Shown: positions 54,041-63,761, counted from the first letter of the stretch. The stretch: 64,000 nucleotides of DNA from Pythium myriotylum (GCA_023091665.1 JALJCQ010000030.1:3288501-3352500), one strand, 5' to 3'. Notes: a model not told the origin generated them from the sequence alone. Program-made: numbers and translations.

Positions 54041-54667
54041 TCAGACAGTGCGGACTAGCAGACTTAGGCTAGCAGAGACCGCAGTGACAAGTAGTGCAAG
54101 TCGGGATTTCCGCTTGTCCCGTCGAGTGGCGGATGAGGCCTCAGTTGGCTTGGGGATGTGGTTGTCGTCACACACCGTGCGGCCCATCGTGGCCCACGCG
54201 CAGAATTGTGTGAGGAGTGACGTGTTGAACTCGACACGCGTCACTCCAGCGCACTCATACCACTGCTCGACGATGATCACGCCGGCGCCGTCGTACACGG
54301 GTAGTGCAATCTGTCCTGAATAGGATATGGTGTTGTTCCATCCTTTCTCCATCGAGTTGGGGTACTTGTCAGGCCCACAGCTCTTGACACGGAAAGATGA
54401 GTGTTTGCCTGTGTTTTTCGTGGCCTTGACGGCGAGCGTATCTGTTGTCTTGCCTGTCACCGAGAAGACCACAGCGCCGCATGAGTTGTTGAAAGTAGCG
54501 GCCGCGTACTGGAATCCTGTAGCCTCATCGACGACGTAGGTCCCTGTAATGGAGCCCATGTCATTTGTGATGCTTGCATTCTTGCCGTCAACGAGTAGCG
54601 TCTCATTGGCGTTAAAGCGGTGTAGGTAGCCCACTGGGAGGTGGTTGAGGCAGCCAGAGACGCTCAT
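54041..54667 (-). CDS. Array protein Y, copy 1 (208 aa)
   Basis: 208 aa from ATG 54667: MSVSGCLNHLPVGYLH..., six or more cysteines, several N-glycosylation sites (NET, NAS, NNS, NNT, NTS) and a hydrophobic end (SRLALLVTAVSASLSLLVRTV) after a basic patch, the plan of a GPI-anchored surface protein. No signal peptide follows this ATG. The frame stays open upstream to about 54741 with protein-like sequence (CQGHHSAIQLPAT), right after an AG, so a 5' exon with the signal peptide probably exists but I cannot place it. Function unknown. It is convergent with gene X. Confidence 0.6.
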   Translation of the reverse strand: MSVSGCLNHLPVGYLHRFNANETLLVDGKNASITNDMGSITGTYVVDEATGFQYAAATFNNSCGAVVFSVTGKTTDTLAVKATKNTGKHSSFRVKSCGPDKYPNSMEKGWNNTISYSGQIALPVYDGAGVIIVEQWYECAGVTRVEFNTSLLTQFCAWATMGRTVCDDNHIPKPTEASSATRRDKRKSRLALLVTAVSASLSLLVRTV

Positions 54668-55366
54668 GGTGGCTGGGAGTTGAATTGCGCTGTGGTGGCC
54701 TTGGCAAGGTGCTGATGCGTGGGCGCGAGAATGGAGAGGAGCTATTCACGGGATCGTCACGTCTTTGTGCATGCCCATCGGACTGTAGCCATCGCCACCC
54801 AAATCGGCTCTCCATCACTGTTGGATCTCCACACTGTGTGCTGTACTAGTACCGTACCGATAAAACTTATGAAGAAAGCATCGAGTCACACAGTCGCGCT
54901 TTTTTGGGGATTGCTGATCAGGCAGACAAGAACAACCACTTCGTCGAGAAGCCTCTGCACATTGAAGTCGTCACGAAAAGAAATACAATCGCTAGATGAG
55001 AATGAGCTGCAGACATTGCGAGAGTGCGTGAAACGCTCTTCAGGTTGCTGTATGTTGAGGCCCTCATGCAACCACTGAGGAATCGTCACACGTTTGTTCA
55101 TGTGAAGTTTTGTTGATCGTGGCTCCAGCATGGATCCTGAAGCCACGCACACAGATGGCTTTCTTTGGGTGTGCCTACAAGTATTGTTGGGACGTTTGCA
55201 TGTTGCATGAATGTTGTATACGCGTTGAGGAGTTGTTTTGCTGAGATTGTCCTCAAGCAGTGCACATTGTTGCCACATTTGATCTGTCCCGGCTCAGAGC
55301 AAGAACGGTGTACTACAGGAGTTCGAAATCGCAGTGGAATCGTATCAGACCCGACGAAAGATAATC
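54668..55366. other. Spacer of the founder unit
   Basis: About 700 bp, repeated almost unchanged in later units (56364-57062, 59337-60035) and partly at 58042-58341. It opens frames on both strands but none has a signal, domain or stable pattern in the diverged copy at 61.2-61.7 kb, so I treat it as non-coding or as the unseen 5' part of Y. Confidence 0.5.
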
Positions 55367-55394
55367 GGTGCATGGAGAACGATACGAAGCTTGG
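55367..55394. other. 28-bp insert matching the F-box/LRR gene
   Basis: These 28 bases (starting GGTGCATGGAGAACG) are identical to 62668-62695 inside the F-box/LRR gene. They sit exactly where the spacer meets the X fragment. The same insert is at 57063, 58342 and 60036. Confidence 0.85.
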
Positions 55395-55398
55395 CGAG

Positions 55399-55641
55399 CG
55401 TGTGACCCAACGGCCGCCAAGTGTCCGCCCAAGTGCCAGTCGCTCATTGACGCGCTGTACAAGTAGTGCGACGGCGTCTACGTGCCACAGGATCACTACT
55501 TCGATCCTGCGGGTACGCTCGACGGCTACTTCAACGACCACATCGATTTCCTCCACGTTGCCGCGCAGCGATGCGGTTGTAGCCACGCGATGCGACTGGC
55601 ATGGTCTATTGCCGCACCGTAGTGATGAGACTTTTCCATTG
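55399..55641 (+). pseudogene. X fragment 1 (5'-truncated)
   Basis: Matches gene X from its codons around SCDP to its stop. It lacks the signal peptide and first half, has TAG in place of CAG (KQCDG region, near 55465), and has lost about 13 bp in the tail. It cannot code for X. Confidence 0.85.
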
Positions 55642-55734
55642 TGAATCTCGAAGCAGACAATGATAAAAGACCACAAATTTATCAGTGTTACTATCTCTCC
55701 CATGCACGATCGCTTCGGCGAAGTTTCCTCTTCC

Positions 55735-56363
55735 TCAGACAGTGTGGGCTAGCAGACTTAGGCCGGCAGAGACCACGGTGACAAGTAGGGCAAGTCGAGA
55801 TCGTCGCTTGTTTTGTTGAGGGATGGATGAGGCCTCAGTTGGCTTGGGGATGTGGTTGTCGTCACACACCGAGCGTACCTGCTTAGCCCACGCGCAGTAT
55901 TGCGTTAGGAGCGACGTGTTGAACTCGACGCGTGCCACTCCAGCACACTCAAGTCCCTGCTCGACGATGATCACACCGGCGCCGTCGTACACGGGCAGAG
56001 CAGTCAGTCCCGCATAGGAGATGGACATGTTGCCCCACCCTTCCTCCATCGAGTTGGGGTACTTGTCAGGCCCACAGCTCTTGACACGGTAAGACGAGTC
56101 GTTCCCGTGTTTTTCGTGGCCTTGACGGCGAGCGTATCTGTTGTCTTGCCTGTCACCGAGAAGACCACAGCGCCGCATGAGTTGTTGAAAGTAGCGGCCG
56201 CGTACTGGAATCCTGTAGCCTCATCGACGACGTAGGTCCCTGTAATGGAGCCCATGTCATTTGTGATGCTTGCATTCTTGCCGTCAACGAGTAGCGTCTC
56301 ATTGGCGTTAAAGCGGTGTAGGTAGCCCACTGGGAGGTGGTTGAGGCAGCCAGAGACGCTCAT
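55735..56363 (-). pseudogene. Y copy 2, frameshifted
   Basis: Same start and end as Y1, but about one base is missing near 56095-56105 where the other copies read GATGAGTGTTTGCCTG. The frame changes after KNTG, so the C-terminal half with its Cys and hydrophobic tail is only present in a second, shorter frame (55735-56178). Confidence 0.8.
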
Positions 56364-57094
56364 GGTGGCTGGGAGTTGAATTGCGCTGTGGTGGCCTTGG
56401 CAAGGTGCTGATGCGTGGGCGCGAGAATGGAGAGGAGCTATTCACGGGATCGTCACGTCTTTGTGCATGCCCATCGGACTGTAGCCATCGCCACCCAAAT
56501 CGGCTCTCCATCACTGTTGGATCTCCACACTGTGTGCTGTACTAGTACCGTACCGATAAAACTTATGAAGAAAGCATCGAGTCACACAGTCGCGCTTTTT
56601 TGGGGATTGCTGATCAGGCAGACAAGAACAACCACTTCGTCGAGAAGCCTCTGCACATTGAAGTCGTCACGAAAAGAAATACAATCGCTAGATGAGAATG
56701 AGCTGCAGACATTGCGAGAGTGCGTGAAACGCTCTTCAGGTTGCTGTATGTTGAGGCCCTCATGCAACCACTGAGGAATCGTCACACGTTTGTTCATGTG
56801 AAGTTTTGTTGATCGTGGCTCCAGCATGGATCCTGAAGCCACGCACACAGATGGCTTTCTTTGGGTGTGCCTACAAGTATTGTTGGGACGTTTGCATGTT
56901 GCATGAATGTTGTATACGCGTTGAGGAGTTGTTTTGCTGAGATTGTCCTCAAGCAGTGCACATTGTTGCCACATTTGATCTGTCCCGGCTCAGAGCAAGA
57001 ACGGTGTACTACAGGAGTTCGAAATCGCAGTGGAATCGTATCAGACCCGACGAAAGATAATCGGTGCATGGAGAACGATACGAAGCTTGGCGAG

Positions 57095-57337
57095 CGTGTG
57101 ACCCAACGGCCGCCAAGTGTCCGCCCAAGTGCCAGTCGCTCATTGACGCGCTGTACAAGTAGTGCGACGGCGTCTACGTGCCACAGGATCACTACTTCGA
57201 TCCTGCGGGTACGCTCGACGGCTACTTCAACGACCACATCGATTTCCTCCACGTTGCCGCGCAGCGATGCGGTTGTAGCCACGCGATGCGACTGGCATGG
57301 TCTATTGCCGCACCGTAGTGATGAGACTTTTCCATTG
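57095..57337 (+). pseudogene. X fragment 2
   Basis: Identical in structure to X fragment 1, including the TAG and the tail deletion. Confidence 0.85.
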
Positions 57338-57430
57338 TGAATCTCGAAGCAGACAATGATAAAAGACCACAAATTTATCAGTGTTACTATCTCTCCCATG
57401 CACGATCGCTTCGGCGAAGTTTCCTCTTCC

Positions 57431-58042
57431 TCAGACAGTGTGGGCTAGCAGACTTAGGCCGGCAGAGACCGCAGTGACAAGTAGTGCAAGTCGGGATTTC
57501 CGCTTGTCCCGTCGAGTGGCGGATGAGGCCTCAGTTGGCTTGGGGATGTGGTTGTCGTCACACACCGTGCGGCCCATCGTGGCCCACGCGCAGAATTGTG
57601 TGAGGAGTGACGTGTTGAACTCGACACGCGTCACTCCAGCGCACTCATACCACTGCTCGACGATGATCACGCCGGCGCCGTCGTACACGGGTAGTGCAAT
57701 CTGTCCTGAATAGGATATGGTGTTGTTCCATCCTTTCTCCATCGAGTTGGGGTACTTGTCAGGCCCACAGCTCTTGACACGGAAAGATGAGTGTTTGCCT
57801 GTGTTTTTCGTGGCCTTGACGGCGAGCGTATCTGTTGTCTTGCCTGTCACCGAGAAGACCACAGCGCCGCATGAGTTGTTGAAAGTAGCGGCCGCGTACT
57901 GGAATCCTGTAGCCTCATCGACGACGTAGGTCCCTGTAATGGAGCCCATGTCAAGAAATACAATCGCTAGATGAGAATGAGCTGCAGACATTGCGAGAGT
58001 GCGTGAAACGCTCTTCAGGTTGCTGTATGTTGAGGCCCTCAT
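57431..58042 (-). CDS. Y copy 3, chimeric N-terminus (203 aa frame)
   Basis: The deletion removed the first 35 codons of Y. What was spacer now reads in frame into the remaining Y sequence: from ATG 58042 the product begins MRASTYSNLKSVSRTLAMSA and enters Y at DMGSITGTYVV. The Y part, including all later cysteines and the hydrophobic tail, is intact. There is no signal peptide. It may be a dead copy that happens to stay open, or a new gene form. Its C-terminal codons follow Y1 while the flanking bases follow Y2. Confidence 0.5.
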   Translation of the reverse strand: MRASTYSNLKSVSRTLAMSAAHSHLAIVFLDMGSITGTYVVDEATGFQYAAATFNNSCGAVVFSVTGKTTDTLAVKATKNTGKHSSFRVKSCGPDKYPNSMEKGWNNTISYSGQIALPVYDGAGVIIVEQWYECAGVTRVEFNTSLLTQFCAWATMGRTVCDDNHIPKPTEASSATRRDKRKSRLALLVTAVSAGLSLLAHTV

Positions 58043-58373
58043 GCAACCACTGAGGAATCGTCACACGTTTGTTCATGTGAAGTTTTGTTGATCGTGGCTC
58101 CAGCATGGATCCTGAAGCCACGCACACAGATGGCTTTCTTTGGGTGTGCCTACAAGTATTGTTGGGACGTTTGCATGTTGCATGAATGTTGTATACGCGT
58201 TGAGGAGTTGTTTTGCTGAGATTGTCCTCAAGCAGTGCACATTGTTGCCACATTTGATCTGTCCCGGCTCAGAGCAAGAACGGTGTACTACAGGAGTTCG
58301 AAATCGCAGTGGAATCGTATCAGACCCGACGAAAGATAATCGGTGCATGGAGAACGATACGAAGCTTGGCGAG

Positions 58374-58616
58374 CGTGTGACCCAACGGCCGCCAAGTGTC
58401 CGCCCAAGTGCCAGTCGCTCATTGACGCGCTGTACAAGTAGTGCGACGGCGTCTACGTGCCACAGGATCACTACTTCGATCCTGCGGGTACGCTCGACGG
58501 CTACTTCAACGACCACATCGATTTCCTCCACGTTGCCGCGCAGCGATGCGGTTGTAGCCACGCGATGCGACTGGCATGGTCTATTGCCGCACCGTAGTGA
58601 TGAGACTTTTCCATTG
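58374..58616 (+). pseudogene. X fragment 3
   Basis: Same truncation, TAG and tail deletion as fragments 1 and 2. Confidence 0.85.
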
Positions 58617-58709
58617 TGAATCTCGAAGCAGACAATGATAAAAGACCACAAATTTATCAGTGTTACTATCTCTCCCATGCACGATCGCTTCGGCGAAGTT
58701 TCCTCTTCC

Positions 58710-59336
58710 TCAGACAGTGTGGGCTAGCAGACTTAGGCCGGCAGAGACCACGGTGACAAGTAGGGCAAGTCGAGATCGTCGCTTGTTTTGTTGAGGGATG
58801 GATGAGGCCTCAGTTGGCTTGGGGATGTGGTTGTCGTCACACACCGTGCGGCCCATCGTGGCCCACGCGCAGAATTGTGTGAGGAGTGACGTGTTGAACT
58901 CGACACGCGTCACTCCAGCGCACTCATACCACTGCTCGACGATGATCACACCGGCGCCGTCGTACACGGGTAGTGCAATCTGTCCTGAATAGGATATGGT
59001 GTTGTTCCATCCTTTCTCCATCGAGTTGGGGTACTTGTCAGGCCCACAGCTCTTGACACGGAAAGATGAGTGTTTGCCTGTGTTTTTCGTGGCCTTGACG
59101 GCGAGCGTATCTGTTGTCTTGCCTGTCACCGAGAAGACCACAGCGCCGCATGAGTTGTTGAAAGTAGCGGCTGCATACTGGAATCCTGTAGCCTCATCGA
59201 CGACGTAGGTCCCTGTAATGGAGCCCATGTCATTTGTGATGCTTGCATTCTTGCCGTCAACGAGTAGCGTCTCATTGGCGTTAAAGCGGTGTAGGTAGCC
59301 CACTGGGAGGTGGTTGAGGCAGCCAGAGACGCTCAT
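58710..59336 (-). CDS. Array protein Y, copy 4 (208 aa)
   Basis: Open and the same length as Y1. The extracellular part is identical or nearly so; the end differs (ASSIPQQNKRRSRLALLVTV... instead of ASSATRRDKRKSRLALLVTA...). Same lack of a signal peptide and same upstream in-frame extension as Y1. Confidence 0.6.
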   Translation of the reverse strand: MSVSGCLNHLPVGYLHRFNANETLLVDGKNASITNDMGSITGTYVVDEATGFQYAAATFNNSCGAVVFSVTGKTTDTLAVKATKNTGKHSSFRVKSCGPDKYPNSMEKGWNNTISYSGQIALPVYDGAGVIIVEQWYECAGVTRVEFNTSLLTQFCAWATMGRTVCDDNHIPKPTEASSIPQQNKRRSRLALLVTVVSAGLSLLAHTV

Positions 59337-60067
59337 GGTGGCTGGGAGTTGAATTGCGCTGTGGTGGCCTTGGCAAGGTGCTGATGCGTGGGCGCGAGAA
59401 TGGAGAGGAGCTATTCACGGGATCGTCACGTCTTTGTGCATGCCCATCGGACTGTAGCCATCGCCACCCAAATCGGCTCTCCATCACTGTTGGATCTCCA
59501 CACTGTGTGCTGTACTAGTACCGTACCGATAAAACTTATGAAGAAAGCATCGAGTCACACAGTCGCGCTTTTTTGGGGATTGCTGATCAGGCAGACGAGA
59601 ACAACCACTTCGTCGAGAAGCCTCTGCACATTGAAGTCGTCACGAAAAGAAATACAATCGCTAGATGAGAATGAGCTGCAGACATTGCGAGAGTGCGTGA
59701 AACGCTCTTCAGGTTGCTGTATGTTGAGGCCCTCATGCAACCACTGAGGAATCGTCACACGTTTGTTCATGTGAAGTTTTGTTGATCGTGGCTCCAGCAT
59801 GGATCCTGAAGCCACGCACACAGATGGCTTTCTTTGGGTGTGCCTACAAGTATTGTTGGGACGTTTGCATGTTGCATGAATGTTGTATACGCGTTGAGGA
59901 GTTGTTTTGCTGAGATTGTCCTCAAGCAGTGCACATTGTTGCCACATTTGATCTGTCCCGGCTCAGAGCAAGAACGGTGTACTACAGGAGTTCGAAATCG
60001 CAGTGGAATCGTATCAGACCCGACGAAAGATAATCGGTGCATGGAGAACGATACGAAGCTTGGCGAG

Positions 60068-60310
60068 CGTGTGACCCAACGGCCGCCAAGTGTCCGCCCA
60101 AGTGCCAGTCGCTCATTGACGCGCTGTACAAGTAGTGCGACGGCGTCTACGTGCCACAGGATCACTACTTCGATCCTGCGGGTACGCTCGACGGCTACTT
60201 CAACGACCACATCGATTTCCTCCACGTTGCCGCGCAGCGATGCGGTTGTAGCCACGCGATGCGACTGGCATGGTCTATTGCCGCACCGTAGTGATGAGAC
60301 TTTTCCATTG
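60068..60310 (+). pseudogene. X fragment 4
   Basis: Same truncation, TAG and tail deletion as the other fragments. Confidence 0.85.
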
Positions 60311-60403
60311 TGAATCTCGAAGCAGACAATGATAAAAGACCACAAATTTATCAGTGTTACTATCTCTCCCATGCACGATCGCTTCGGCGAAGTTTCCTCT
60401 TCC

Positions 60404-61030
60404 TCAGACAGTGTGGGCTAGCAGACTTAGGCCGGCAGAGACCACGGTGACAAGTAGGGCAAGTCGAGATCGTCGCTTGTTTTGTTGAGGGATGGATGAG
60501 GCCTCAGTTGGCTTGGGGATGTGGTTGTCGTCACACACCGTGCGGCCCATCGTGGCCCACGCGCAGAATTGTGTGAGGAGTGACGTGTTGAACTCGACAC
60601 GCGTCACTCCAGCGCACTCATACCACTGCTCGACGATGATCACGCCGGCGCCGTCGTACACGGGTAGTGCAATCTGTCCTGAATAGGATATGGTGTTGTT
60701 CCATCCTTTCTCCATCGAGTTGGGGTACTTGTCAGGCCCACAGCTCTTGACACGGAAAGATGAGTGTTTGCCTGTGTTTTTCGTGGCCTTGACGGCGAGC
60801 GTATCTGTTGTCTTGCCTGTCACCGAGAAGACCACAGCGCCGCATGAGTTGTTGAAAGTAGCGGCTGCATACTGGAATCCTGTAGCCTCATCGACGACGT
60901 AGGTCCCTGTAATGGAGCCCATGTCATTTGTGATGCTTGCATTCTTGCCGTCAACGAGTAGCGTCTCATTGGCGTTAAAGCGGTGTAGGTAGCCCACTGG
61001 GAGGTGGTTGAGGCAGCCAGAGACGCTCAT
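60404..61030 (-). CDS. Array protein Y, copy 5 (208 aa)
   Basis: Open, 208 aa, with the same C-terminal variant as Y copy 4 (ASSIPQQNKRRSR). It is the only copy whose upstream flank belongs to the older, diverged sequence, where TCTCTTTTACAG on the minus strand (about 61194-61205) could be a splice acceptor for a missing first exon. Confidence 0.6.
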   Translation of the reverse strand: MSVSGCLNHLPVGYLHRFNANETLLVDGKNASITNDMGSITGTYVVDEATGFQYAAATFNNSCGAVVFSVTGKTTDTLAVKATKNTGKHSSFRVKSCGPDKYPNSMEKGWNNTISYSGQIALPVYDGAGVIIVEQWYECAGVTRVEFNTSLLTQFCAWATMGRTVCDDNHIPKPTEASSIPQQNKRRSRLALLVTVVSAGLSLLAHTV

Positions 61031-61183
61031 GGTGGCTGGGAGTTGAATTGCGCTGTGGTGGCCTTGGCAAGGTGCTGATGCGTGGGCGCGAGAATGGAGA
61101 GGAGCTATTCACGGGATCGTCACGTCTTTGTGCATGCCCATCGGACTGTAGCCATCGCCACCCAAATCGGCTCTCCATCACTT

Positions 61184-61778
61184 CTGGACCTCTCTGTAAA
61201 AGAGACGAACAACGTCACACGGTCGCATTGTTGGGGATTGCTGATCACGGGTTCGAGAACAAAGGCAGTCTCCGTCAGAATACAATCGCTTGGTGAGAAT
61301 CAAGTCCAGACATTCGGAGAGTTGCGTGAAACGCTCTTCAGGTTGGTGTATGTTGAGGCCCTCGTTCACCCATTGAGCAATCATTACACGTTTGTGCACA
61401 TGAAATTTTGCTCATCGTGGCACCAGCATGAATCCTGAAGCCACGCACGCAGTTGGCTTTCACTGGGTGTGGTTTCACGAGCGCACAGTACCTACAACTG
61501 TTGTTGAGAGGTTTCCATGTCACATGAATGTTACATACGCGATGTGGAGTTGTTCGACCTCAACCAGTGCACGTTGTTGCCTCATTTGATCTGCCCCGGC
61601 TCCGAGCAACCAGCGAACGGTCGTGCTACTGTATTAATAGACGAGTTCGAAATCACAGTGGGATCGTATCATTCCCGATTAGGATAATCGAGTATTGATG
61701 ACGTCTCTCACTTACCACTACAGGAACGTGTCATCACTCGGATGCGGTTTGAACTCTTTCACAAACTTGTTTCTTGCG
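61184..61778. other. Diverged right flank of the array
   Basis: Recognisable but clearly diverged version of the array spacer (same order of short blocks with many substitutions and small indels) up to about 61685. It lacks the 28-bp insert: where the units read GATAATC then the insert, this copy continues GATAATCGAGTATTG. It therefore looks like the pre-duplication sequence. No supported gene. Confidence 0.6.
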
Positions 61779-63620
61779 TTAATCGAGGCTATGATCTTCG
61801 CCATAGTAGTTCTCGACTTCCTCCCATGAGTTGAAACCAGCGTACGGACTCTGCTCCTCATCTTCTTCTTCGTCACTGTCGTCACCGTAAGCGCCAAGAA
61901 GCTCTTCTCGAACGAAGACGCCGTCGACAAGCGCCTGCTTCGGCAGTCCGTCCCAACAGAATCTGCCTTCGGGCACAATGCCGCCCGAAACGATAGCGAA
62001 CGCCGACATGCGGCGAAACGTACCGTTCTCGAGTCCGGAGATCGCCATACGGACCTTCAGCTTCGGGTATTTGTATCGCACGAGCATGAGCAGATCTCGT
62101 AGCCTCTTGTACATGTACTGACTGAACTCGGCTGTTTCGCTGCGTAACTTGCCGTGGATGATACGGAAGACAGTCTTCTTTTTGCTAAAATCGAGTGGAC
62201 CATCGTGATCAATTAGATCTTGGAGGAGGATCTCAACCGCGATGAAAAACGCATGGTGCAACGATTCCTCGTCGTCGCCGATCGTGAAGGTGAAGTACCT
62301 TTTCCCGGGCGCCTCATTGTATGGAGAATTAAGCAACATGAAGAGCGTCTCGCCTCGAATGTTGACGTGTTGGATATCGATTCGCGATAGAAAACGAAGA
62401 TGCGCGAGCTCATAGACGCCACGATCCGTAAAGGTCATGATCGGTGGCAGCCGCGGAGCGAAGATCTCACCCATTTTATTGTCGTAGGCCATCGTCAGCT
62501 CATTCAGAAGCGGGCACGCGCGAGCCAACGCCTCACACAGGTCATCGCCGAATAGATCTTGGTTGAGCGGATTCAAGGTCACTTCAGGCAGCGGATCCTC
62601 AGTGTCTTCTTCACACATGTGAAACCCACGAAACATATCTCGTCCGTCTCGAACAGCGCCGTCGATTGGTGCATGGAGAACGATACGAAGCTTGGTCAGC
62701 GCGGGGCAACCTTCGATGATTTTAAACGGGTTCCGAGCAGTTGAGCCGTAGCCACTGCGGCGGATCGCAGTCGCTTCATCGGCTCCGATCTCTTGAAAGT
62801 AGCTCTCCCAGTTCCACGAGCGAGATGTCGTCAGCACCATCTCGGTGAGCTGAGGCTTGGTGAATCGACCAAAAATTTCGAAGAAATCAGTCGCCCAAGG
62901 CGCGATTTTCCAGTCAAACTCTCGAAGGTGACGGCAAGACTTGCAGAGCTGACCCCAAGTAGCTCGATCCACGATGTACTCGTCGCGTATGCCATCTCGC
63001 TTGAGAAACGAGTACCCCTCGAGCAGCTCAACGTTCGGACAGTGGCGACTGACACAGTTGAGGAACTCGACGGAGTGCTTGAACCGGCTGGTCGACGGAC
63101 GCTGCGGCACGCGCAGCTGTCGGAGACCTCCGTTCCATCCGTGGAGATACCACTGCTTCAGACCGAACGACACGGCATCCATGAGTAGCGGACGATCGTT
63201 CGAGATGCCGGTGAGTGCGTCGCGACGGCCTCCCGGGTCAATCGGCACGAACAGTGACTGGAGACCGAGACAATACTTCGCAGCTGCCCGTACAAGGTCG
63301 GCGGCGTCCTCGTTCGTCGCTTCGAAGGATCTCAGGTCCAAGATTTCGAGCTCCGGAGCGTGAGCGAGGCCCACCACGAGGTGCTTGGTGACACGTGCAA
63401 ACCACTGGCGGTCTCGCGTCTCGGCTCCCGTGCAGAGCCGCAACTTGCGAAGCACTTTACGGCGGAGTGTGAGCTGGCGACGCTTCTCTAGTAGCTCCTG
63501 GCGAGTTCCTGTCTCGACAACCAGTAGCAGTGACGAGAGCTCCATCTGGCTCTCGAGCGCCGTTGTGTGGCGACACCAAGAAACGCAGAAGTCGCCGATG
63601 CGCTCGAGTTCCTCGGCCAT
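61779..63620 (-). CDS. F-box/LRR-type protein (613-aa frame)
   Basis: A long frame from ATG 63620. The start (MAEELERIGDFCVSWCRHTT) is the second half of an F-box; its first half lies in the same frame just upstream but is cut off by TAG at 63633-63635. The body has irregular leucine-rich repeats (LEILDLRSFEATNEDAADLV, LLNELTMAYDNKMG, FLSRIDIQHVNIRGETLFML), as in SCF substrate receptors that choose targets for ubiquitination. The end is acidic (DDSDEEEDEEQSPYAGF). Without a whole F-box it may not bind SKP1. Bases 62668-62695 of this gene are the source or relative of the 28-bp array insert. Confidence 0.75.
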   Translation of the reverse strand: MAEELERIGDFCVSWCRHTTALESQMELSSLLLVVETGTRQELLEKRRQLTLRRKVLRKLRLCTGAETRDRQWFARVTKHLVVGLAHAPELEILDLRSFEATNEDAADLVRAAAKYCLGLQSLFVPIDPGGRRDALTGISNDRPLLMDAVSFGLKQWYLHGWNGGLRQLRVPQRPSTSRFKHSVEFLNCVSRHCPNVELLEGYSFLKRDGIRDEYIVDRATWGQLCKSCRHLREFDWKIAPWATDFFEIFGRFTKPQLTEMVLTTSRSWNWESYFQEIGADEATAIRRSGYGSTARNPFKIIEGCPALTKLRIVLHAPIDGAVRDGRDMFRGFHMCEEDTEDPLPEVTLNPLNQDLFGDDLCEALARACPLLNELTMAYDNKMGEIFAPRLPPIMTFTDRGVYELAHLRFLSRIDIQHVNIRGETLFMLLNSPYNEAPGKRYFTFTIGDDEESLHHAFFIAVEILLQDLIDHDGPLDFSKKKTVFRIIHGKLRSETAEFSQYMYKRLRDLLMLVRYKYPKLKVRMAISGLENGTFRRMSAFAIVSGGIVPEGRFCWDGLPKQALVDGVFVREELLGAYGDDSDEEEDEEQSPYAGFNSWEEVENYYGEDHSLD

Positions 63621-63761
63621 GGCCCTCGTCGTCTACTCGGTCGCAGCGCTATCATCGCAGAGTGCAAACAAAAGCACGCGGAAGAAGAGATCTCGCGGCA
63701 GCTCCGCGAACACGGAGACTGCCGACTGCGCGCGATGCGTGGCAGGATGCGTCGGCTCCAT
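63621..63761 (-). other. First half of the F-box, separated by an in-frame TAG
   Basis: From ATG 63761 the frame reads MEPTHPATHR..., then FAELPRDLFFRVLLFALCDD, a normal F-box start, and stops at TAG (63633-63635). Four codons later comes the ATG of the 613-aa frame, in the same phase. No intron of usable length fits. Confidence 0.65.

Larger units (their letters stand above)
55367..57062. repeat. Tandem array unit 1 (1696 bp)
   Basis: Holds a 28-bp insert, X fragment 1, Y copy 2 (frameshifted) and the spacer. It is nearly identical to the following units. Confidence 0.9.
57063..58341. repeat. Tandem array unit 2 (1279 bp, internally deleted)
   Basis: As unit 1 but about 415 bp shorter: the 5' end of Y and the first part of the spacer are gone, joining Y (...GAGCCCATGTCA) directly to spacer (AGAAATACAATC...). 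Confidence 0.9.
58342..60035. repeat. Tandem array unit 3 (1694 bp)
   Basis: Complete unit: insert, X fragment 3, Y copy 4, spacer. Confidence 0.9.
60036..61183. repeat. Tandem array unit 4 (last, partial spacer)
   Basis: Insert, X fragment 4, Y copy 5 and about 150 bp of spacer; from about 61183 the sequence departs from the other units and becomes the diverged right flank. Confidence 0.85.

Noticed and set aside
54886..55278. 130-codon frame in the array spacer
   Set aside because: In the diverged copy near 61.2-61.4 kb the matching stretch changes frame by indels, so the protein sequence was not under selection.
55165..55644. 159-codon plus-strand frame across spacer and X fragment
   Set aside because: Has no ATG at its start and reads the X fragment in the wrong frame; its recurrence only reflects the recent copying of the unit.
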